DNA of 40,557 nucleotides from an uncultured bacterium. GTDB taxonomy: Bacteria; Planctomycetota; UBA1135. Below the pieces are notes generated by a model, which was given only the letters and a program-made list of their open reading frames with translations, ran no database searches and was not told where the DNA came from. Where the stretch lies: contig CALFOT010000074.1 of the NCBI GenBank assembly GCA_937919925.1, forward strand, positions 1 to 40,557, given 5' to 3'. Shown here piece after piece: positions 29,500 through 36,259 of this stretch. The stretch's first letter is position 1. Each line of letters begins with the position of its first letter. The position numbers and the translations under genes are program-made.

Positions 29500-31101
29500 A
29501 TGTTTAGTGCCCTTCTGCTCACGACCTTCCTGACCTGCGCCATGCCTTTGTCGGCCCAGGACGGAGTGGAATTCGGCCGTCTGGCCACCGAGCAACGCCA
29601 AGTCGCGGATCAACTGCGCCGCCTCGAGAGCCTCTTAGGGGTACTGGAAGAACGCGATCGTGCAGAAGGCCGCGTGGAGCGCGCGGATTTATTGCAACAG
29701 GCTGCGGAGCGTTTAGCCGCTGCCGAAGAAAGCGGTGATTTGGCTGCCGTAGTGGAAGGACTTGCCCGCGAAATCGGCGCCATGCATTCTGGCAATGCTT
29801 TGGAAGGTCAGCAAAAATTAATTGCCGTGTTGCAGGAGCTGTTGGATTTCTTGATCAGCAATGAGCGGCGTGAGCAAGAGATTCTGCAAATGAAATCTCT
29901 AGAAGAACGCTTGGCGGCTCTGGAAAAATTCATCGCGGACCAACAGCAAGTCCTAGAACAAACGGAAAAGCTCGAAGAGCAACTCGGCCAGAGTGGTACC
30001 CCGCAACCTTCGGAAAACCAACCCCAGGCCGATCCTACTGAGCCTACCGATCCAACTGAGGAATCCGCACAAGCACTGGATCCAAGTGCTGCGGAACAGT
30101 TGGAGAAATTGCGCGAGGAACTGGCCAAGCTGCAAACTGAGCTGGCAGAAAAATTGGAGGAGTTCAACCGCGAGCAACAACGAGAGAGTGGGCGCAAATC
30201 CGAAGACGCTGAAAAAGCACAAGATGCTGCGGAGGATGCTGCCGAAGAAATGCGCGAGCAATCGGCCGAAACCGAACCAAAATCCCCTAGTGAGCAGTTG
30301 CAAGAGGCCATTGCCAAGCAACAGGAAGCCCTCAAAAATTTAGAGCAAGCAAAAAAACAAACCGAGAAAAAAATCAAGCAAGCAAAGCAAGCCGAGCGCG
30401 ATAAAATTTTGCTGGACGTCGAGCAGGAGGCGGAACGCATTTTAGCTTTACATCGTGAAATCGACGTCACCCTTGCAGAAGTCGCCGCTGCAGTAGGTGA
30501 AGAAGTTGTGCCGCGCAGTGCCCGTGCTCAATTGCGTCAAGCGGCCGCTGCCGAGCTTGATCTTGCTTTAGCGGCCACCAAGATGATGGCCACCATCGAT
30601 GAAGCTGGTGCTGACAGCTTCCCTTTCTATATCAACTTGCTAGCCCAAGATCACCTACGCTTGAGTAAGACGATTGGCCCACCGCGTTATCACCTCCAGG
30701 CCAGTTCTCTACAAGTAAGTGCAGCGCTCACGGCAAGTTGGGTATCCCTGATTGATGCCATTCGCACCGAACGCGAGCGCAACCGCCTGCAGATGGAGCA
30801 GGATCAAGCGGAAATGCCAGGGGGGCAATCTCCACCTCAGGATGAGCAGAATATGCCGCTGGTCAACTTCGCACTCGAGCTGCAACTGCTGAAGCGTATG
30901 CAGAGTTCCATCAGCGATCAACTGGAACTGCTGAACAATCTGCAAGATGCTTACCAACAAGTTGGTCTTGCCATGGATCAAGAAGAATTGGCCGATTTGG
31001 AGCAACTCTTAAATCGCCAGAAAAGTTTGCAACTTCAGTTTGAATCGATGGTAGCGCGGTTGTCGGGCATCGAAGAACAACAAAAAGCGGAGGACATGTA
31101 A
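29500..31101 (+). CDS. Secreted coiled-coil protein
   Basis: A 533-residue protein with a signal peptide (MFSALLLTTFLTCAMPLSAQ). Almost the whole mature chain is predicted coiled coil rich in Glu, Gln, Ala and Leu. An acidic Pro/Thr linker (about 165-195) and a Lys/Gln-rich stretch (about 270-300, QEALKNLEQAKKQTEKKIKQ) break it up. A C-terminal helical region starts near 350. It lies directly after the DUF4175-like gene and directly before the tail protein with no gap. A structural partner of the membrane proteins is likely by context. No enzymatic motif is present. Confidence 0.8.
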   Translation: MFSALLLTTFLTCAMPLSAQDGVEFGRLATEQRQVADQLRRLESLLGVLEERDRAEGRVERADLLQQAAERLAAAEESGDLAAVVEGLAREIGAMHSGNALEGQQKLIAVLQELLDFLISNERREQEILQMKSLEERLAALEKFIADQQQVLEQTEKLEEQLGQSGTPQPSENQPQADPTEPTDPTEESAQALDPSAAEQLEKLREELAKLQTELAEKLEEFNREQQRESGRKSEDAEKAQDAAEDAAEEMREQSAETEPKSPSEQLQEAIAKQQEALKNLEQAKKQTEKKIKQAKQAERDKILLDVEQEAERILALHREIDVTLAEVAAAVGEEVVPRSARAQLRQAAAAELDLALAATKMMATIDEAGADSFPFYINLLAQDHLRLSKTIGPPRYHLQASSLQVSAALTASWVSLIDAIRTERERNRLQMEQDQAEMPGGQSPPQDEQNMPLVNFALELQLLKRMQSSISDQLELLNNLQDAYQQVGLAMDQEELADLEQLLNRQKSLQLQFESMVARLSGIEEQQKAEDM

Positions 31102-31668
31102 ATGTTATTGCTGCCGTTACTCGCTTTAGCTTGGTGCCAGGATCCAACGCCGTTGCCAGCCGTGCCGCCGCCGCAGCCACAAGAGGAACAGCCGCAAGCG
31201 GCACAACCGCCGAACACCATTTCACAACAGGAAGTGGAAGCAAAGATGGCGCAAGTCTCCGCAACTTACGCCGACGCCGATCGCAGCCTGACCTTGTCGT
31301 TGGAGACTCCGCAGGAAAAGCTAGCCGAAGCAGCCACGGTTGCCAAGCGCTTGATTGCGGAAATGGAGGATTTGCTCGCGGCCTTACCATCGCCGCCACC
31401 TCCGCCTCCTTCTGATGGTGGCGGTGGCGGCAACAGTCCGGCAGAGAACAAACCGATGCCGAAAAAGGAGAGTGGTGAAGAAACGCTGACTCCCCCACGC
31501 GATATGCCTTTGAGTGAGTTCCTCCGCGACCCTCGCGATGATTCTTGGGGGAAGTTACCGCCACGCCTGCAGCAAACGATCGACAGCGCTTCGGCTGAAG
31601 ATGTGCCGCTGCGTTATCGGCGCTGGTTGGTGGAATACCACCGCCAAGGCATCAAAGCTGAGAAGTAG
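31102..31668 (+). CDS. Short secreted proline-rich protein with planctomycete-type C-terminal tail
   Basis: 188 residues. The ATG follows the previous stop with no gap. A short leader (LLLPLLALAWC) could be a signal peptide; the LAWC box is not a standard lipobox. It is followed by a Pro/Gln-rich segment, a helix, and a Pro6/Gly5 spacer around residues 96-112. The C-terminus DDSWGKLPPRLQQTID and YRRWLVEYHRQG matches the WGxLPxxxRQ...Y tail I associate with the last gene of such operons in Planctomycetota. It ends convergent with larE, overlapping it by 17 bp. Its function is unknown. Confidence 0.75.
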   Translation: MLLLPLLALAWCQDPTPLPAVPPPQPQEEQPQAAQPPNTISQQEVEAKMAQVSATYADADRSLTLSLETPQEKLAEAATVAKRLIAEMEDLLAALPSPPPPPPSDGGGGGNSPAENKPMPKKESGEETLTPPRDMPLSEFLRDPRDDSWGKLPPRLQQTIDSASAEDVPLRYRRWLVEYHRQGIKAEK

Positions 31669-32449
31669 TCACGCCGCCGCATACATAACGGCGCACACTG
31701 CAATCGCTGTAACCGTGCTGCGCAGCAACTTGCATTAACGCCTCGCGCTCACTCACCGCGCGTTCGAGTTCCTCCGCGGAAAACTCCAACATCATTCTTG
31801 CGGGGCCTAAATGACGCGCCCGCAAGATGCGATAACCGCGTTGTTTGAGATTCACTTCAATGGCTTCAATACGCTCCAAATCGGCTACTTCCACCACAAC
31901 ACCGGTAGCCACCCGCGAAGCCAAACAAGGTGCGGCCGGTTTTTCCGCTACGCTTAAGCCAATCGCGCGTGCATAGGCGCGCACGGCATCTTTATCCCAG
32001 CCCGCTGCGCGTAATGGAGAAAGTACACCCCAGTTGGTGGCACTTTTTGCACCCGCACGCTCGCCGGGGTCGTCGCTGGCATTTTCGCCATAAGCCACCT
32101 TCCAGCCACGGCGTTCGGCATACACCGTAGCATGCGTAAACAGCTGCTCCTTACACCAGAAGCACCGATCGCCTCGATTCGCTTTATAACGATGATCCTC
32201 GGTTTCACAAGTCATAAGTTCGACCAAAGCCACACCTTGCGAAGCGGCAATGGCGCGCGCATCCTTGAGCTCAGCTTGAGCCAAAGAAGGGCTGATTGCA
32301 ATCGCGGCAAGAACCAAATCGGTACCCAAAGTGGCCACCGCAGCCGCCAGCAAAACTGCCGAATCGACACCGCCGGAAATGGTCACCACTAAGCCAGGCG
32401 CCTTTTGAAGTTGTCGTTGCAGTGCGGGAAAATCGTAGGGTGGGTTCAA
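31652..32449 (-). CDS. larE: ATP-dependent sacrificial sulfur transferase LarE
   Basis: A 265-residue PP-loop protein. LarE donates sulfur, from its own cysteine in some species, to build the nickel-pincer cofactor of lactate racemase. The PP-loop SGGVDSAVLL lies at residues 25-34. RGDRCFWCK at 92-100 and APCLASRVATG with Cys175 match Cys176 of the Lactiplantibacillus enzyme, so the sacrificial-cysteine form is likely. The TTG start overlaps the carbonic-anhydrase-like stop as TTGA. No larB, larC or larA is in the window. Confidence 0.92.
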   Translation of the reverse strand: MNPPYDFPALQRQLQKAPGLVVTISGGVDSAVLLAAAVATLGTDLVLAAIAISPSLAQAELKDARAIAASQGVALVELMTCETEDHRYKANRGDRCFWCKEQLFTHATVYAERRGWKVAYGENASDDPGERAGAKSATNWGVLSPLRAAGWDKDAVRAYARAIGLSVAEKPAAPCLASRVATGVVVEVADLERIEAIEVNLKQRGYRILRARHLGPARMMLEFSAEELERAVSEREALMQVAAQHGYSDCSVRRYVCGGVTTSQL

Positions 32450-32970
32450 GCGAGGTAACTCTCAGCGGTTGCGACGTAATGCGGCACCGAATGGGCCATA
32501 AAAGCGGCTTCTTTTTCGGTGGTGGCCCGCACGATGCGCGCCGGTACTCCCGCTACTAGGGTAAACGGAGGCACAACGAAATTTTCTTTCACCAAAGAAC
32601 CCGCGGCAACCACTGCGCCATCACCAATCACCGCACCACCCAAAATGGTGGCACCCATCCCAATCAGCACGCCCTGACCCACCGTGACACCATGCAAAAT
32701 GGCTCCGTGCCCAATCGTGCAATCGCTGCCAATCGTTTGCGCTGCGCCGGTATCGCAGTGAATCATGCAGCCATCTTGTACATTGGTGCGGGCACCAATT
32801 TTAATGGGTGCATCATCACCACGAATGATGGCGCCGAACCATACGGTGACATTCTCACCGAGCTCTACATCTCCCGTCACGATGGCGCCTTGCGCAACCA
32901 TCGCGCCACCAGGAACACGCTTCATCAACCCGCGGCGCGGCGTCGGAAAGGGAGGGGCCGAATCAGACAT
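32446..32970 (-). CDS. Gamma-carbonic anhydrase-like hexapeptide-repeat protein
   Basis: A 174-residue left-handed beta-helix protein. The hexapeptide repeats run from GAMVAQGAIVTGDV to GAVVAAGSLVKEN. The three metal-binding histidines are visible in GCMIHCDTG and IGHGAILHG, and RGDDAPIKIGARTNVQDG carries the conserved Arg, Asp and Gln. The ATG at 32968-32970 is chosen because the conserved start follows it; the open frame runs 130 codons further into unrelated sequence. Whether it hydrates CO2 or has another metal-dependent role cannot be said. It lies between the CPBP protease and larE in the thiS operon. Confidence 0.9.
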   Translation of the reverse strand: MSDSAPPFPTPRRGLMKRVPGGAMVAQGAIVTGDVELGENVTVWFGAIIRGDDAPIKIGARTNVQDGCMIHCDTGAAQTIGSDCTIGHGAILHGVTVGQGVLIGMGATILGGAVIGDGAVVAAGSLVKENFVVPPFTLVAGVPARIVRATTEKEAAFMAHSVPHYVATAESYLA

Positions 32971-33044
32971 CAACTTATTATGCCAGCGCCTTGCGCCGTG
33001 GCTCGGATTGGCGCACAACTGTTGCGCGATTCCCTGAATTGCTG

Positions 33045-33812
33045 TCAGCTCGATACGCACATAGCAAAGACCAGAAAAACCGCATTGTGCCAACAATGCA
33101 CCAAAATATTTAAGCGCAAATCGCCACCGCGCCAATCCACCCAGGCAAATAAGCAACCAAGATACAGAGCGGGCAACCACATGCCTCGGGGATGCGCCAG
33201 AGCGAACACCATGGATGACGAAAAAAGGGCACCCAGCAGCGAAAAACGTCGTTTCGTCAACGCTGCTGCCGGAGCAGCGACCAGCATACGAAATAAATAG
33301 CCACGAAAAAGTACCTCTTCCAATGCCGGCATCAACAACAGGATTGCCGGCAAAGCCCACACGAAATCAAAGGCTGACATTTCCAGCAACTGGGAGCGAA
33401 CCAGATTCCCCGAGCTCGCTGCGAACACCTGCTCCAACAAAAAATCATTGAGCCGCAGGATGCCGTATAGACCGGGCATGGCGGCCAGCCAAACTTGCAG
33501 CGCCCACCGCCAACGTCGCGCAAAAACACCCTGTGGGAACCAGCCTCCTGGCCCACCAACCAGACGCAAATACGCCACTGCTGCCAGTGCCTGAGCAACC
33601 ATCCGCATAGGCCAAGGCAGTGGCTCCTGCAGCGCCCAACCGAATAACACAAAACAAAGCATGGCGCCGAGTAAATGTGGCAGCGGAATTGCACAGGGCA
33701 AAGCGCGCTCGTTAGCCATTCGGCCTAGCCCCGCTAAGGCGATGCCGGTCACGATCAGGAGTAAACCGCAAGAAATCAGCAGCCAAGCGCACTCGAGACT
33801 GAACCGGATCAA
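33045..33812 (-). CDS. CPBP (CAAX/Abi-type) intramembrane metalloprotease
   Basis: A 255-residue polytopic membrane protein with about seven hydrophobic segments. The CPBP motifs are EEVLFRG (Glu165, Glu166, Arg170), FALAHP (His207) and HCWHNAV (His239, His242, Asn243). The start is the TTG at 33810-33812, 8 bp after the thiG stop. Such proteases can cleave prenylated or signal peptides, or give bacteriocin immunity; the substrate here is unknown. Its place in a thiamine operon may be accidental co-transcription. Confidence 0.9.
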   Translation of the reverse strand: MIRFSLECAWLLISCGLLLIVTGIALAGLGRMANERALPCAIPLPHLLGAMLCFVLFGWALQEPLPWPMRMVAQALAAVAYLRLVGGPGGWFPQGVFARRWRWALQVWLAAMPGLYGILRLNDFLLEQVFAASSGNLVRSQLLEMSAFDFVWALPAILLLMPALEEVLFRGYLFRMLVAAPAAALTKRRFSLLGALFSSSMVFALAHPRGMWLPALYLGCLFAWVDWRGGDLRLNILVHCWHNAVFLVFAMCVSS

Positions 33813-33820
33813 GACGAGAG

Positions 33821-34621
33821 TTAGGCTCCTGCCCCAATCACGCCGTGGGGCGGTGATGACGCCATGGCGTACATGCGCTTATCCATACGTCCGGCAAGAA
33901 AACTATCGCGTCCGGCACGACATGCAAAATTAACCGCTCGCGCCATCCGCAAAGGGTCTTTGGCCGCAGCAACAGCAGTGTTCATCAACACACCATCCGC
34001 GCCCAATTCCATTGCAATCGCCACATCACTAGCCTGCCCAACACCGGCGTCCACGATGATCGGCACTGTGGCTTGCTCGATAATCAAACGTAGGTTCAGT
34101 GGATTCAAAATCCCCTGACCACTGCCAATCGGCGAACCGGCCGGCATCACCGCAGTTGCCCCCGCTTCTTGCAAACGCTTGGCCAACATGACGTCATCCG
34201 AAGTGTAGACCAGAACAGTGAAACCTTCCTGCACCAAAATTTCGGTGGCGCGCAAAGTATCTAACGGCTCTGGCAGCAGCGTTTTCTGATCACCAAGAAC
34301 TTCCAGCTTGATCAAATCCGTGTTGAGCATTTCCCGCGCCAAGCGGGCGGTGCGTAAAGCACTTTCAGCATCAAAACAACCCGCCGTATTGGGCAAAATG
34401 GTGTAACGGTCTAGATCCAGATAATCCAGGAAGCGTGCGCCGGGTGCCTCATTTTGCGGGATGCGGCGCACAGCCACGGTGACGCATTCGCAGCCAGATA
34501 GATCCAGGGCATCGCGCATTTGCGGATAGGTGGCGTATTTGCCAGTGCCCAAAAATAGGCGAGACTCGAAGCGAAAAGCACCGAGAACTAGGGGGTTATC
34601 TGCAGGAATGGGCTCGCTCAT
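33821..34621 (-). CDS. thiG: Thiazole synthase ThiG
   Basis: A 266-residue TIM-barrel enzyme that forms the thiazole phosphate of thiamine from deoxyxylulose phosphate, dehydroglycine and ThiS thiocarboxylate. The diagnostic texts are [23 protein letters not shown], the Schiff-base lysine in LIKLEVLGD (Lys105), [13 protein letters not shown] and [28 protein letters not shown]. It lies 24 bp after thiS, its sulfur donor. No thiamine-pyrophosphate riboswitch was found upstream of thiS. Confidence 0.96.
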   Translation of the reverse strand: MSEPIPADNPLVLGAFRFESRLFLGTGKYATYPQMRDALDLSGCECVTVAVRRIPQNEAPGARFLDYLDLDRYTILPNTAGCFDAESALRTARLAREMLNTDLIKLEVLGDQKTLLPEPLDTLRATEILVQEGFTVLVYTSDDVMLAKRLQEAGATAVMPAGSPIGSGQGILNPLNLRLIIEQATVPIIVDAGVGQASDVAIAMELGADGVLMNTAVAAAKDPLRMARAVNFACRAGRDSFLAGRMDKRMYAMASSPPHGVIGAGA

Positions 34622-34645
34622 GGTTCCAAATCGTGTTTTCTTAGC

Positions 34646-34882
34646 CTAGCCACCGCCAACCAAACGCACCACTTCCAGGGTGTCTCCTGGTTCGATCGGG
34701 GTGGTGGCAAGATTCTGACGCCGGACCACAGCAAAATTACGCTCTACAGCGACACCAGGGCCGTCGGCCTCAAGCTCTTGCAGGAGCTCCCAGACAGTCC
34801 AATGAGGCCGCCAGGGCTGAATTTCGCCGTTGATACGCACTGTTTGGTCGCCAGCGAGATGAGAATCTTCCACGCCGACCAT
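34646..34882 (-). CDS. thiS: Sulfur carrier protein ThiS
   Basis: A 78-residue ubiquitin-like carrier. The beta-grasp core runs from VRINGEIQPW to PIEPGDTLEVVRLVGGG. The C-terminal Gly-Gly is the site of adenylation and thiocarboxylation. The N-terminus is about 12 residues longer than usual from the ATG at 34880-34882; a GTG at the V of VRINGE could be the true start. It is the first gene of the minus-strand operon that continues with thiG. Confidence 0.93.
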   Translation of the reverse strand: MVGVEDSHLAGDQTVRINGEIQPWRPHWTVWELLQELEADGPGVAVERNFAVVRRQNLATTPIEPGDTLEVVRLVGGG

Positions 34883-34941
34883 TTTAGCGGTCTGCGGAAA
34901 GACTTTTGAGCACCTTCTGCATATCCAGACTGGGTCCAGGC

Positions 34942-34950
34942 TGGTAAGAT
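34942..34950 (+). promoter_or_regulatory. Candidate extended -10 element upstream of nusA leader
   Basis: TGGTAAGAT fits TGnTATAAT at all but two hexamer positions. No good -35 is seen (TATCCA at 34922-34927). If used, transcription would begin near 34957 and enter the hairpin series. Confidence 0.4.
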
Positions 34951-34956
34951 GTGCGG

Positions 34957-35082
34957 CTCTTTGGGGGCCCTCGGCTTTCCTTGGAACAAATGACCCTTGG
35001 TCTTTCGGTCTCGAAAGCCTTCGCGGGTCCCGTCCCGCGATCGATTTCGGGTGTGGAGTTTCGGCTCCACACCCGTTTTTTT
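34957..35082 (+). ncRNA. Candidate structured leader RNA or small RNA upstream of nusA
   Basis: Three hairpins in series read only in this orientation. CTTTCG/CGAAAG is at 35002-35017. TCGCGGG/CCCGCGA is at 35021-35040. An 11-bp CGGGTGTGGAG/CTCCACACCCG stem (35048-35075) is followed by seven T. No coding frame of note lies inside. I do not recognise it as 6S RNA, SRP RNA, tmRNA, RNase P RNA or a known riboswitch. Two readings fit: a stand-alone small RNA of about 125 nt, or a nusA attenuator that terminates unless anti-terminated. The 5' end rests on a weak promoter guess; the 3' end is firm. Confidence 0.5.
35048..35082 (+). terminator. Strong intrinsic terminator 64 bp before nusA
   Basis: A perfect 11-bp stem with loop TTTCGG is followed by TTTTTTT (35076-35082). 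On the opposite strand the stem is not followed by a T run, so it acts on plus-strand transcripts heading into nusA. Confidence 0.9.
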
Positions 35083-35146
35083 CCGACTACCGATAGCCCA
35101 GCGGCCCTCTAACCCACTTCAACAGCACTTCAACGAGCACAAAACC

Positions 35147-36256
35147 ATGCGTAAAGACGACGTACTCCGGATGATCGATGCGATCCATCGCGAACGCGGC
35201 ATTGAGCGCGAGATTCTTTTTTGCGCCCTGGAAGAAGCACTCAGCATGGCAGTGCGCAAGAAAGTTGGCGTCGAAGAAGGCTTCGAGGTGAAGATCGATC
35301 GCAAAGATGGGGCCATCACGTTGATGGCCCCGGATGGCTCTATGTCGTTGCCGTCTGCGGAAGAACTAGGCCGTATTGCAGCGCAAACCACCAAGCAGGT
35401 CTTCATGCAGAAGATTCGCGAGGCTGAGCGGGATCGCGTGTTCCTTGAATTTGAGGATATCGTCGGCACCGTCGTTTCCGCACAAGTCCACAAGTTGGAA
35501 GGGCCCAATGTCATCTTGACTTTGGTGGGTAACACCGAAGCCCTCCTGCCCCGCTCGGAGCGTATTCAGGCCGAGCGCTTGCACGTCGGCGATCGCATTC
35601 GCGTGTTGGTGAAAGAGGTGCGCAAAGAAGGCTCGCGCGTGGTCATTATTATGTCGCGCAAGGATCCTATGTTTGTGCAGAAACTTTTCGAAATGGAGAT
35701 TCCAGAGATTGCTGAGGGCATCATCCGCGTGATGAAAGTGGCGCGTGATCCGGGATATCGTTCGAAGGTTGCGGTTTACTCCATGGATGAGCGCGTCGAT
35801 TGCATCGGCGCTTGCTTGGGCGTTCGCGGCACGCGGATTCGCAACATTAACGATGAACTCCGCATGGAGAAAATCGACATCATTGGCTGGAGCGACTCGC
35901 TTGAAGAATTAGTGCAGAATGCACTGAAACCAGCCAAAGACATCCTTATTGACCACATTTTCCCCGATGAAGAAAATCAATCGGTGTTCGTGTTGGTCAG
36001 TGAAGATCAAAAACCGCTCGCCATTGGTCTTGGCGGGCGCAACGTTCGTCTCGCCGCACAGATTGTGGGCTGGGATATCGAACTAAAAACACCTGCGGAA
36101 TACGAAGCTGAAATGATCGCCGAGGGCGGTGATCCGAGCGGCTTGGATCAGCTTGATTTCGCACCAGAAGCGGCCCCCCAGTCGCTAGAGGAAACGGCCC
36201 CAGTGCCGACAGACTCCCCCGCCGAGGATACGGCCCGCACCCAGGAGGATGCATAG
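35147..36256 (+). CDS. nusA: Transcription termination/antitermination protein NusA
   Basis: A 369-residue RNA polymerase partner. The N-terminal polymerase-binding domain (ALEEALSMAVRKKV) is followed by the S1 domain (about 105-170, GTVVSAQVHKLEGPNVILTL). KH1 carries GACLGVRGTRIRNINDEL and KH2 AIGLGGRNVRLAAQIVGW. A short acidic tail replaces the C-terminal repeats of the enterobacterial protein. The ATG at 35147 opens the conserved MRKDDVLRMIDA. It is followed three bases later by infB. rimP, the usual upstream neighbour, is absent; a terminator occupies that place. Confidence 0.96.
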   Translation: MRKDDVLRMIDAIHRERGIEREILFCALEEALSMAVRKKVGVEEGFEVKIDRKDGAITLMAPDGSMSLPSAEELGRIAAQTTKQVFMQKIREAERDRVFLEFEDIVGTVVSAQVHKLEGPNVILTLVGNTEALLPRSERIQAERLHVGDRIRVLVKEVRKEGSRVVIIMSRKDPMFVQKLFEMEIPEIAEGIIRVMKVARDPGYRSKVAVYSMDERVDCIGACLGVRGTRIRNINDELRMEKIDIIGWSDSLEELVQNALKPAKDILIDHIFPDEENQSVFVLVSEDQKPLAIGLGGRNVRLAAQIVGWDIELKTPAEYEAEMIAEGGDPSGLDQLDFAPEAAPQSLEETAPVPTDSPAEDTARTQEDA

Positions 36257-36259
36257 ATT

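Noticed and set aside
30021-30363. Antisense frames rich in Ser/Cys or Phe/Leu opposite the coiled-coil gene
   Set aside because: They are shadows of biased Glu/Gln/Lys codons on the plus strand.
32971-33360. N-terminal extension of the gamma carbonic anhydrase-like protein
   Set aside because: It overlaps the CPBP protease gene in another frame and carries no hexapeptide repeats; the conserved protein begins at 32970.
34883-34960. Thiamine-pyrophosphate riboswitch upstream of thiS
   Set aside because: The conserved CTGAGA and ACCTGA elements were not found on the minus strand.
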